NCBI GenBank assembly: GCA_035487355.1
Contig: DATHMF010000016.1
Coordinates: 1-64,000, forward strand
Length of the DNA stretch: 64,000 nt
Origin: Terriglobales bacterium
GTDB lineage: Bacteria; Acidobacteriota; Terriglobia; Terriglobales; Acidobacteriaceae
Reading direction: 5' to 3'
The notes beneath the pieces were generated by a model. The model ran no database searches and was not told where the DNA came from. It was given only the letters and a program-made list of their open reading frames with translations. How positions within the stretch are numbered: position 1 is the stretch's first letter; every line of letters begins with the position of its first letter. The position numbers and the translations under genes were made by a program. This document shows positions 53,044-61,239 of this stretch, in pieces.

Positions 53044-53700
53044 CTACTCCCGGGCGCCTATAAATGTAATTCTGGATAGAAGAGAGGATTTCTTGAGCGC
53101 CTTCAATAGTGCTTGGTGCTCCTGATAGGTAGCGCATACGGTAAAGTGCAAGATGAAGCCATCTTTTTTGGGGGCAACCTGCACCGATTCCATGACCTGC
53201 TTCTCGGTCTCCAGGATTCCGTTGACTTCAGCAATCATGTCGTCGGATTTAGGGCCCACAGCTTCATAGGACATATGCAGAGGTTTGAAATTCAAACGCA
53301 TCTCCAGCAAGCCCAGCAGCCGAAGCGCCAGCAGAATAATAATGGTGGCAAAAATGGCCAGCAGCATGAATCCGCCGCCGGCAGCCATTCCGATGGCCGC
53401 CACCACGAAAAGAGTAGCCGCAGTCGTGAGTCCCTGCACCGAGCCGCGTTCATGCATGATCGAACCCGCGCCGATAAACCCGATGCCGGTAATAATGTTG
53501 GCGGCGATGCGGGTATGGTCCCCGAGTTGCGGGTCCACCATCACTTCCGAAAGAATGGTGAACATAGCAGCGCCAAAACATATAAACATGTTGGTACGCA
53601 GGCCGGCGGGCTTGCGGCTGAGTTCACGCTCCAGGCCAATCGCACCCCCTAGAACTGCAGCCAGCAGCAAGCGCACCAAATTGCTGGAAAGCAACTGCAT
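53044..53700 (-). CDS. MgtC/SapB family membrane protein
   Basis: About 218 residues. The N-terminal MgtC domain (residues 1-130) has four or five helices, with LLAAVLGGAIGLERELSRKPAGLRT and GIGFIGAGSIMHERGSVQGLTTAAT, the most conserved parts of the family. A C-terminal cytoplasmic ACT-like domain (about 140-218) is present. MgtC proteins help survival at low magnesium and inside macrophages, partly by acting on the ATP synthase; whether this member does so is not known. ATG 53700 fits the family N-terminus but has only a close GGAG; ATG 53733 adds 11 residues. It is followed by dapF after five bases. Confidence 0.88.
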   Translation of the reverse strand: MQLLSSNLVRLLLAAVLGGAIGLERELSRKPAGLRTNMFICFGAAMFTILSEVMVDPQLGDHTRIAANIITGIGFIGAGSIMHERGSVQGLTTAATLFVVAAIGMAAGGGFMLLAIFATIIILLALRLLGLLEMRLNFKPLHMSYEAVGPKSDDMIAEVNGILETEKQVMESVQVAPKKDGFILHFTVCATYQEHQALLKALKKSSLLSRITFIGARE

Positions 53701-53776
53701 CGTCTCCACGCGCGTAAAGATGTTGTGCAACATACTTATATAAGAATCTTTCTGGCGGATTGTATCAAAGCCTGCT

Positions 53777-55483
53777 TCAGTGGCTATCCACTTTTATCTG
53801 ATCGTTTTTCACTCGATAAAGGATGGCCTCCGGCTGCCCGGAAACCGCGATATCGGCGACCGGCTCAAGCTGGCTTAAATGCTCCTGCGCCGATTGCCAT
53901 ACCGCATCATCGCGTTGTGCTACTACGTAATCCACCCACCGTGCCGGATCGGCCAGCGCAGCCTGCCACATTCCGTAGTTGCCTTCATTCAGCGTACGAC
54001 GCAGGGAAATTCCGGCTTGCTGCAGCGCACCAACATGAGTGCCGTTATACATGAGCAACGAGGCCTGCGGAGGAAGTTTGCTCAACTCAGCGGCAAGCTT
54101 GCTCTCGAAGTCCATGCGGGTCACGGCATTCACCCGGGCCTCGCGCAAGCAGATAGGAGCTGAACGCCAGGTTTGGACGTAACAGGCCAGCACCAGCAAG
54201 ACCACAGCGGCGTTCGCCGCATACCGGACATACCTGCGAGTAATTCTGTGATTGATCAGACTGCCAACAGCGCCCAATGCCATCGCTATTGCCGGTAAAA
54301 GCTGCAGCCCATAACGGACGTTGTAATAGGAAAACGGGTTCCACACCGGCATAAAAATAGGCACTCCACCATAAGCAATGGAAAGCGAATAGAAGAGTAG
54401 GGGCAGCCAGAGAAAAGCCAGTATCCAAAAATGTTTCCCGTTGAGCAAAATCAGGACGCCAACCAGCGCGAGTAAAACCAGCGCAGGTTGCAGCAGCTTG
54501 CCTTCTCCCAGATTGAGGCGTGCATCTTTCCAGTAGTAAATTACCGCTGTTTTTATGTCATGGTATCCCGGATGAGGCAGCACGCCCGGCCGGGCTGTGC
54601 GTTTCTCAATGGCGCGTGCGGAATAGGGCCCGTTGGCAAACTCCAGCGGGTTCTTGTAGACGCGGAAATTGTAGGCAAACCAAAATAATGGTACGGCCGC
54701 AGTGAGCATCACAAAAAACAGGATTGCGAATTTCAATTTCTTGCGCAGCCAGGGGTAGAGAAAAAACCAGCTTGCCAGCACGGCTATCCCTACGGCCACG
54801 CCCAGAAACCACGCGTCGTACCGGGTGAGCATGGCGGCCATCAAAGTTATGGCGCAGAATAAAAGCGAGCGCTTTGTCCGTTGCAGCGCCCGTTTATGGT
54901 CTTCATCCGTCGCGTTCAAGACTCCGGCTTTTTTGCTCGCGGCCAGAAATTCGGCGAACCACACGATGGCCCATAGGGTCAGAGCGATCGAAAGCGATTC
55001 CGTCATCGCGGTCGCCTGCATATAGATCAAGTTAGGATTCAGCAACAGAACCAGCGCAGCAATCCATCCACCAGCTCTCTGGCCACTTGGTTGTTCTTCA
55101 TTCAATAACCTGTTCCAGAATAGGCGCGCTATACCCAATCCGGCAAAGAGATAGGCGATCATGGAGACAATCGAGCCGCCAACTCCACTCTGCCAAAGCC
55201 ATTGATTCATGATGAGAGGCATGGTCAGAATATGCGGAAGCGGCAGCCAGACAGTTCCCAACTGCAGGAACCCGGGAGTGCGCGAATCAAAGACCCGCCG
55301 CGCGATATTGATGTGGGCCACGGCATCGCCGTAAAGAAGGATCTCGCCCCGAAGGTAAAAATAAACCAAACTCAGAGTGGAAATTGCAACCGCAGAAGCT
55401 GCAAGCAACCACACATTCCTGCGCCCACTGGACTTTTGCACAGAAGCAGCCTGCTGCGCCCACGCAACTGATGTGGTTTCCAT
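53777..55483 (-). CDS. GT39/ArnT-like membrane glycosyltransferase
   Basis: A 568-residue integral membrane protein. After about 20 cytoplasmic residues come some 10-11 helices (to about residue 430) and a soluble external domain (about 440-568). The first external loop contains YGDAVAHINIARRVFDSRTP, where the aspartate corresponds to the catalytic Asp of GT-C enzymes of the PMT/ArnT group. These enzymes move sugars from polyprenyl phosphate to proteins or lipids on the outer face of the inner membrane. The acceptor is unknown. It follows the PfkB gene by nine bases on the same strand. The polyprenyl sugar could be made by the GT2 enzyme at 7622. Confidence 0.83.
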   Translation of the reverse strand: METTSVAWAQQAASVQKSSGRRNVWLLAASAVAISTLSLVYFYLRGEILLYGDAVAHINIARRVFDSRTPGFLQLGTVWLPLPHILTMPLIMNQWLWQSGVGGSIVSMIAYLFAGLGIARLFWNRLLNEEQPSGQRAGGWIAALVLLLNPNLIYMQATAMTESLSIALTLWAIVWFAEFLAASKKAGVLNATDEDHKRALQRTKRSLLFCAITLMAAMLTRYDAWFLGVAVGIAVLASWFFLYPWLRKKLKFAILFFVMLTAAVPLFWFAYNFRVYKNPLEFANGPYSARAIEKRTARPGVLPHPGYHDIKTAVIYYWKDARLNLGEGKLLQPALVLLALVGVLILLNGKHFWILAFLWLPLLFYSLSIAYGGVPIFMPVWNPFSYYNVRYGLQLLPAIAMALGAVGSLINHRITRRYVRYAANAAVVLLVLACYVQTWRSAPICLREARVNAVTRMDFESKLAAELSKLPPQASLLMYNGTHVGALQQAGISLRRTLNEGNYGMWQAALADPARWVDYVVAQRDDAVWQSAQEHLSQLEPVADIAVSGQPEAILYRVKNDQIKVDSH

Positions 55484-55492
55484 GAAAAGAAG

Positions 55493-56416
55493 TTACTCCA
55501 GATGGGTCATTTCGCGAAATCTCTGGAAGCGGCCGTCAATTTCCTCGCGCGTAAGCGAGAGCAGACGCTCCGTGCCAAAGCGCTCGACGGCAAATCCACC
55601 CATCACGCCGCCGTAAAACATGGCGCGCTTGAGGACGTCTGCATTGAGCTTCTGTTGCGAGGCAATGTATCCCAGGAAGCCGCCGGCAAATGCATCACCC
55701 GCGCCGGTGGGGTCGCGCACTTCATCCAGCGGCAGCGCCGGTGCGTGAAAAGGATGGCTGCCAAAACCGAACGCCCCCTTTTGAAAGAAGATGGTCGCGC
55801 CATATTCGCCGTGCTTGATCACCAGCGCTTTGGGGCCGAGAGCAAGAATTTTGTTGGCCGAGCGCAGCAGATTGTTGTTCTTGGCAAACTGCCGGGCCTC
55901 ACTATCATTAATGATCATGACATCGATATCGCGGATGGCATGCGCCAGTTGCTGTGGCGCAGTTTCAATCCAGAAGGGATGCGAATCCAGGCCCACAAAT
56001 TTCGCGCTACGCATCTGGTTGCGAACCTCAATTTGCAGCTCAGGATTAATGTTGGCCAGAAAAACGTATTCCGAATCGCGATAGCTGGCGGGAACCTTAG
56101 GTTTAAATTTCTCGAAGACGTTCATCTGCAGATCGAGCATCTGGCAATCGTTGGGGTTCTCGCCATACTTCCCTGACCAGTGAAAAGTTTTGCCGGTGGC
56201 GTGCTCGATGCCGGTAATATCAATTCCATGTTTGTGGAAAACATCTTCGTGTTGTTTGCCAAAGTCCTCACCCACAACCGCGATCACGCGGACCGGGGTA
56301 AAGTAACTGGCGGAAAGCGCAAAAAATGTTGCCGCCCCGCCCAGGCTGGCGCGAACCTTGCCATGAGGGCTTTCGATGTCATCAAGAGCGACTGAACCCA
56401 CTACCAGGATGGCCAT
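55493..56416 (-). CDS. PfkB family carbohydrate/nucleoside kinase
   Basis: A 307-residue ribokinase-fold kinase. It shows the N-terminal LVVGSVALDDIESPHGKVR strand, the glycine-rich LGGAATFFALSASYF segment and, near residue 240, DPTGAGDAFAGGFLGYIA, the PfkB signature 2 with the catalytic aspartate. Its start is at ATG 56416 right after AAGGA, three bases past the stop of the methylthioadenosine phosphorylase gene, so the two are co-transcribed. The substrate may be the sugar phosphate or nucleoside produced by that pathway (adenosine or methylthioribose-like); sequence alone does not decide. Confidence 0.9.
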   Translation of the reverse strand: MAILVVGSVALDDIESPHGKVRASLGGAATFFALSASYFTPVRVIAVVGEDFGKQHEDVFHKHGIDITGIEHATGKTFHWSGKYGENPNDCQMLDLQMNVFEKFKPKVPASYRDSEYVFLANINPELQIEVRNQMRSAKFVGLDSHPFWIETAPQQLAHAIRDIDVMIINDSEARQFAKNNNLLRSANKILALGPKALVIKHGEYGATIFFQKGAFGFGSHPFHAPALPLDEVRDPTGAGDAFAGGFLGYIASQQKLNADVLKRAMFYGGVMGGFAVERFGTERLLSLTREEIDGRFQRFREMTHLE

Positions 56417-56419
56417 TCC

Positions 56420-57301
56420 TTAGTTTGCCCCCGCTTTTTTGTCCAGGTATTTATCAAGGAAGAGCGCAAGTTTTTTGCGGGTTGCGGCGGGGATTTTATC
56501 GGGCTGAGTCAGCAGAGCGTGCTGCAGCGCTGAGCCGCATTTACAGCTTCGAGTTTTAGGCATGGCGGCCACCGCGCGCCTCACGACTTCACATGCATTG
56601 CTGGCATTTTTGTTGAGCACGCCGATAATCTGCTCTACCGTGACCGAATCATGGTGCGGATGCCAGCAGTCATAGTCAGTCACCATGGCGGCAGTGGCAT
56701 AGCAAATCTCTGCCTCGCGGGCCAGCTTGGCCTCCTGCAGGTTGGTCATGCCGATGACATCCATGCCCCAACTGCGATAAATGTTCGACTCTGCTTTGGT
56801 AGAAAACTGCGGCCCCTCCATGCACAAATACGTTCCACCCAGCTTCGATGTCACCTTGGCGCCGTCACAGGCGCTCTTCATCACTTTGCCCAGCTCGCCG
56901 CAAACCGGATCGGCAAAGCTGACGTGCGCCACCACGCCTTCCCCAAAGAAGGTCGAAACCCGGTGCTTGGTGCGGTCAAAAAACTGGTCGGGGATGACGA
57001 AATCCGTGGGCTTGTGCTCTTCCTTGAGGGAACCCACCGCCGAAAGTGAGAGGATGCGCTCCACTCCAAGCTGCTTCATACCATAGATATTGGCGCGAAA
57101 ATTAAGCTCGGTCGGCGAGATGCGATGCCCTCGTCCGTGCCGTGCCAGAAAGGCGACATTGCGCCCTTCCAGTTTGCCCAAAACATAAGGGTCAGAAGGC
57201 GCTCCGAAAGGCGTGCTGATTTCAACTTCATGTACATCGCTGAAACCGGGCATGGAATACAAGCCGCTGCCCCCAATGATTCCAATTTCTGCCTGCTGCA
57301 A
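56420..57301 (-). CDS. mtnP: S-methyl-5'-thioadenosine phosphorylase
   Basis: A 293-residue purine nucleoside phosphorylase family protein that splits methylthioadenosine into adenine and methylthioribose-1-phosphate in the methionine salvage pathway. Visible motifs are [34 protein letters not shown], the [20 protein letters not shown] block that binds the base and sugar, and [19 protein letters not shown]. The start is TTG 57301, set by AGGAG six bases upstream. The end of the protein is lysine-rich ([16 protein letters not shown]). Coupled to the PfkB gene by a 3-base gap. Confidence 0.94.
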   Translation of the reverse strand: MQQAEIGIIGGSGLYSMPGFSDVHEVEISTPFGAPSDPYVLGKLEGRNVAFLARHGRGHRISPTELNFRANIYGMKQLGVERILSLSAVGSLKEEHKPTDFVIPDQFFDRTKHRVSTFFGEGVVAHVSFADPVCGELGKVMKSACDGAKVTSKLGGTYLCMEGPQFSTKAESNIYRSWGMDVIGMTNLQEAKLAREAEICYATAAMVTDYDCWHPHHDSVTVEQIIGVLNKNASNACEVVRRAVAAMPKTRSCKCGSALQHALLTQPDKIPAATRKKLALFLDKYLDKKAGAN

Positions 57302-57364
57302 AGTGTTCTCCTGTGTGAGGTGTCGAATTGCTGATTATACAAAAGCGGAGTACTATGAAGCCCC

Positions 57365-57739
57365 ATGCTGGGCTCAAAAGACATCGTCGCCTTCATTCCC
57401 ACCCGGGACGCTCATAAGGCAAAGGAGTTTTATCAGCAGACGCTGGGGCTTCTCTTGATCAGCGAAGATGAATTTGCCGTGGTCTTTGACGCCCACGGAA
57501 TCATGCTGCGGGTAACCCCTGCCCCGGAGTTCAAGCCCCATCCATTTACGGTTCTGGGATGGCAAGTCTTGGGCATTGAGAAAGTTGTCTCCGCTCTCCA
57601 GGAAAAAGGTGTCGTCTTTGAAAAATATGGCTTCATGAAGCAAGACGATCTCGGAATTTGGAGCGCACCCAGCGGCGCAAAGGTCGCATGGTTCAAAGAC
57701 CCGGATGGTAATTTACTCAGTGTGTCACAGCATACGTGA
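57365..57739 (+). CDS. VOC (glyoxalase/bleomycin-resistance) family protein
   Basis: A 124-residue small metalloenzyme-like protein made of two beta-alpha-beta-beta-beta modules. Family text is IVAFIPTRDAHKAKEFYQQTLGL at the start, VFDAHGIMLRVTP and the C-terminal IWSAPSGAKVAWFKDPDGNLLSV. VOC proteins bind a metal and catalyse varied isomerisation, dioxygenase or drug-binding reactions, so the function is open. The usual histidine and glutamate ligands of glyoxalase I are only partly evident. It is transcribed divergently from mtnP and ends at a repeat-rich region. Confidence 0.88.
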   Translation: MLGSKDIVAFIPTRDAHKAKEFYQQTLGLLLISEDEFAVVFDAHGIMLRVTPAPEFKPHPFTVLGWQVLGIEKVVSALQEKGVVFEKYGFMKQDDLGIWSAPSGAKVAWFKDPDGNLLSVSQHT

Positions 57740-58261
57740 GGAAAGCAGTTCTCAGTTCTCAGAAAACTCGCGGCGATTTGTGCGGATCGGTATTGGGGGC
57801 CCCCTGCTTGCTTGGGTCGCGGAAAAGAAGCCCTTAGCCTTTGGCTTTTAGCTTTTAGCCAAAAACAAGAGTTCACCGCAGAGGACGCGGAGGAACGCAG
57901 AGGCGTATATAGGCAAATCGCTCTGGCGACGGGATACTGCTCTTACGAATTTTCAAAGACCTAATGGGGCGTCATTCTAAGGGCTCCGTGGTAGACCGCT
58001 TTGCCCTCGCGCTTTGCTCGCGCTGTATCGGCGCTCACTCCGCGCTCAGCTTTCACATAAGGGCTCCGCAGCCAAACCAAGGCTGCTGCGCCCTCGCGCT
58101 CTGCTCGCGCTGTATCGGCGCTCGCTCCGCGCTCACCCTATTCCAAGTACGCCCTGCATTCCTTGGAATGCTTTTCAAACTCTCAAAGTCCTGCTACCGC
58201 CTTGTGCCCCTGAAGCGCACGGGGGCGGCCCGCTTGGTGGCTGTCTGGGGAACCGTGCCGG
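57740..58261. repeat. Repeat block: dispersed repeats and two tandem GGGCTCCG elements
   Basis: No gene is seen in 520 bases. A 24-base repeat at 57742-57765 recurs at 5267-5290; the ACCGCAGAGG-type repeat lies at 57872-57902. Two tandem imperfect copies of an element rich in CGCTC/GCGCTGTATCGGCGCTC occupy 57979-58058 and 58059-58146, and a partial copy is at 32235-32294. The tandem units may fold back on themselves. Confidence 0.65.
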
Positions 58262-59095
58262 TCACGAAGCCGGGGTTGTTGAATTGCGGTCTTCTCCACA
58301 CGGCATTTCGGGTGTGGCCACGCTGATATAACGAGGCCCCAGGCCGGGAGGGTAGTGCACGGGTGGATTTTCTTGCGGCGGAGGGGAGACCGGCTGCTCG
58401 GAAGGCGGGGCCGGGTCCACGGCGGAGTGGCCGTTTGGTTGTGGTTTATTGTGCTCATTCTGTGGCTGATTTTTTGCCTGAGCTTTTGCGTTGACGGCGG
58501 ATTCGGGGCTGACGGTGTTCTGGCTGCCTTGGTCTGCTTGGGCTTCTTTTTTGTCTTCTGGTTGGTCTTGCCTGTTGGGTGGGGAGTAGGAGCTGAGGGT
58601 TTTCGTGCCTGGGACTTTTTCTTCGGAATGGGAACCGAAGTTGAAGTTAGGGGCGATCGGGGTGATATTCAGGCGGACGTGGTCATAGTGCGGTTTTTTA
58701 CCGGAGCGGGTGGCTTCGCCGGAGGCTCGGCGCTGCTCGCGAGCTCGTTCTTTCAGGACAGCGAGCACGGAATTGCCGAGGTGACAGAGGAAGCGGCCGG
58801 TGCGCAGGTCCATTTCTCCAGTGCAGACGTAGTTGGCGATGTTTTCCAGAAGCTGGTGAACCTGGGACAGATCTTTCAGGGGGCCGGGCTTGAAGCCGGG
58901 CGGCAGGGTGATCTCGGGGGTACGGCTACGGATCTGGCCACCTTGCTTGCGGGCTGCGGCCTGTTTTTCTTTCTGGCCGGGGTCGTGGAAAAAGCAATAT
59001 GGTTTGCCGGTCTGGGGATCGGCTTTACAGCGGCTGCCGTCTTCGCTGAAGTGCTGGCAGCGGGGTTTGTCATTGAAAAGTTCTTTAAAACCCAT
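58262..59095 (-). CDS. Cys-His motif protein of unknown function (DUF5763-like)
   Basis: A 277-residue cytoplasmic protein. Its first 40 residues hold a likely zinc site, Cys13, Cys23, Cys34 and His37 (RCQHFSEDGSRCKAD and PYCFFHDP). A basic region, a predicted helical segment with LLENIANYVCTGEMDLRTGR, and a long tail rich in Gln, Asn, Pro and Ser (from about residue 175) follow. Proteins with this head are frequent in acidobacteria; DUF5763 is my recollection of the name and no function is known. A GGAGG site eight bases before the ATG supports the start. It stands next to the transposase remnant. It could be a nucleic-acid-binding accessory protein. Confidence 0.72.
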   Translation of the reverse strand: MGFKELFNDKPRCQHFSEDGSRCKADPQTGKPYCFFHDPGQKEKQAAARKQGGQIRSRTPEITLPPGFKPGPLKDLSQVHQLLENIANYVCTGEMDLRTGRFLCHLGNSVLAVLKERAREQRRASGEATRSGKKPHYDHVRLNITPIAPNFNFGSHSEEKVPGTKTLSSYSPPNRQDQPEDKKEAQADQGSQNTVSPESAVNAKAQAKNQPQNEHNKPQPNGHSAVDPAPPSEQPVSPPPQENPPVHYPPGLGPRYISVATPEMPCGEDRNSTTPAS

Positions 59096-59198
59096 TTTTT
59101 GTACCTCCTTTCCGGTACATCGGACAGGATGGCACAGATTTGGGTGAAATGAACATTATGGTGCCATAGTGATATCATGATGGCACTAAAGAACAGTT

Positions 59199-59772
59199 TC
59201 AGGTTTCGAGTTTCAAGTTGCCCATCTGTTTCGAAGTCAGGACTTTCTCGACCACAATGAATTTGCTCCCACACGCGCTTGACGCGCGAGTGGGGCACCC
59301 GGCAAATCGTATGTAGACGCATGCGCCCTTCCTTGTCCTTGCGCCCCGCCGACCTGCTTAAAACGCCAATCGGTTTTGTGTCCTTGCGGTGATAACTGAA
59401 CTCTGTCGTGTCATGAAGGACCAGAATAGGTTGGTCATCGACCGGCATCCGCAGTCGAGTTGACTGAAAATGCCCAGCCAGAATCTCACCTTCACCAACT
59501 CGATCATTCGAAAAGAAGCGGTATGCTGCCTTGGTATTGGCCCAGTCCTGACAGGCAAAGGGAATACTGCCACCTAAGTCTGCAGAAAGTTGTTCCGCCA
59601 GCTTTCTGAATCTCTTGCCCAACCGTACGTCCTCAAACTGGCAAGCTGCCAGTTCCTTATCCATCCATGTTTTGCTTCGGAAGACAACAGCATGGCTATC
59701 TTCCACTCTGGGGCGTAGTGACTCCTGCCGTTTCCTCATAGCGGCAGTCCACCACCTCCATCTGTAGCCCAT
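59199..59772 (-). pseudogene. IS4-family transposase remnant
   Basis: The minus strand encodes the start of an IS4/Tn5-type transposase: CQFEDVRLGKRFRKLAEQLS (DNA-binding/dimerisation helices) and ANTKAAYRFFSNDRV, then PILVLHDTTEFSYHRKDTKP with the first catalytic aspartate and GVLSRSAGRKDKEGRMRLHT. After LHTICRV the family pattern is lost: the frame continues with unrelated residues, and the later catalytic Asp and Glu are absent. A normal element would encode about 450 residues. The 3' part appears deleted where the DUF5763-like gene begins. Inverted terminal repeats were not found. Confidence 0.72.
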
Positions 59773-59815
59773 AAGTGGCGACCTTGAGGCCGAATCTCTC
59801 TTTACAAGGGTTGCT

Positions 59816-60991
59816 TTACTGTACTGTTAAGCCTACCCGTGTATCACGCTTGAGCGGACCATGCCCGGTTTGGGCAATCCCCGTGATCGTGAGCTCATAG
59901 TCGCCGGGCGGAACGTTGTCGCCAACAGCGACACGTAGATACGCGTCTCCCGAGTCTTCAAGAACCAGGGTACGATTTGGAGCAACAGAGGCCTTGATCC
60001 CCTGCCGCAGACCACTGACACGTAATGGCAGGATTGCCTGAAAACCGTTGATGGATTGGATGATGACAGCACTGCCTGCCTCGCCTCCCCGACGTACTGA
60101 AAGGTGGCCTTCTGTTGTTCTGATTGAAAAATCAGGCCGTCCTGTGTAGATCGTCAATTGAGTGCCGGTAAATTGCGTGATTCTCGCGCCCTTGTCGTTG
60201 CCCCAGATGGATAGATAGAACTTGTGCGGTTGTAGCCATTTCTCGCTCGACGAGATGTGAAGTATAGATTTGCCTGATCCCGTGATCTGGGCAGGTTCGA
60301 AGCTACCGGTAATGCCCTCAGGGGCGAAGCCTTCAGGCGCGATGGCTATCATGCTCAGTGCTACTGTGCCTTTGTATCCGCCCATCGGTCTTACAGTGAC
60401 GGAATAATCGGCCTTGCCGCTGACGAGCAATCTTTGCTCTCCCGAGACCTCCAGTGAGAAGTCCGGCTTTGGCAATGTGAAAGCTGACGTGCTACGCTCG
60501 GTTTGCGCGGAGCAATCGCAGTTATCGACAGCAGGTAGACTGATGCGGGGTTTGTCCAGAAGCCCAAAAAACGTTTCGTCAATGTAGACCCGATCCCCTG
60601 TGTGTATTTGCTGGTATTCGGCGGGGGTGAGCAAAGAGGTCATAGTACGCATAAAGTCGTCGTTGCTCTCAGGGCCGTCCAAGGAGACATTGCTCAAGGA
60701 GAAACTATGACAACCAATATGCAACACGTAGGAGCTATTTCTGACTGGGAAAATTGCATTGCTCCTCAACTTTATTTTCACGTAGGGCTTGCCCTCGCTA
60801 AATACTTTTCGAATGCCGATGATTCTGTTTCCCTCACGGGCTGCCATTTCTTCTTCCCAACGGTGCTTGAGCGCCGTGGCAGCTTGCTTTTGCCGCTCAA
60901 CATCCAGCTGTGCGGACTGCTGGGCAGTGCCTGAACCGCAGATGCTGATTCCCAGCAGGAAAGTCAGCGCTCTCAAGGATGTTGTCTTCAT
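59816..60991 (-). CDS. Exported protein with Ig-like beta modules, unknown function
   Basis: A 391-residue protein with a signal peptide (LRALTFLLGISICGSGTAQQ). Residues about 25-60 form a charged helix (AQLDVERQKQAATALKHRWEEEMAAREG), followed by a beta domain with two close cysteines (NCDCSAQ near residue 160) and then two related Ig-like modules: DFSLEVSGEQRLLVSGKADY (about 176 on) and DFSIRTTEGHLSVRRGGEAG (about 283 on). Such modules are common in acidobacterial surface proteins and resemble cell-adhesion or sugar-binding folds. I do not recognise the whole protein. It is next to the IS4 remnant and to the protease gene. Confidence 0.75.
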   Translation of the reverse strand: MKTTSLRALTFLLGISICGSGTAQQSAQLDVERQKQAATALKHRWEEEMAAREGNRIIGIRKVFSEGKPYVKIKLRSNAIFPVRNSSYVLHIGCHSFSLSNVSLDGPESNDDFMRTMTSLLTPAEYQQIHTGDRVYIDETFFGLLDKPRISLPAVDNCDCSAQTERSTSAFTLPKPDFSLEVSGEQRLLVSGKADYSVTVRPMGGYKGTVALSMIAIAPEGFAPEGITGSFEPAQITGSGKSILHISSSEKWLQPHKFYLSIWGNDKGARITQFTGTQLTIYTGRPDFSIRTTEGHLSVRRGGEAGSAVIIQSINGFQAILPLRVSGLRQGIKASVAPNRTLVLEDSGDAYLRVAVGDNVPPGDYELTITGIAQTGHGPLKRDTRVGLTVQ

Positions 60992-61239
60992 GTTGATTCC
61001 TGCCGCGGCTCTGAATTAGGCACACGAAGGCTAATCTTGCCGCGACTTTGGAAGAACGGCACAGCCGCGGAATCTTGCAGTAAATTTTCCTTTCATGGGG
61101 GCATGATCTGACTACCCGGAAATCTGTCTCCTGGCGTTTCTATTTCAAGCTCGCCGTGGGCGAACTGGGGGTCGTCATCGGTACTTCAACTTGTGGGTAA
61201 TTGAAAGGCTCACCAGACGCTTACAGACGTCGGCGCTAC

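Noticed and set aside
57964..58331. Overlapping plus-strand frames of 105-120 codons near 58 kb
   Set aside because: They translate the tandem repeat units; the composition follows the repeat and not a protein.
58876..59770. A 298-residue fusion protein from transposase into the next gene
   Set aside because: The part beyond about 59199 shows no family similarity and overlaps the DUF5763-like gene in another frame, which has its own GGAGG site.
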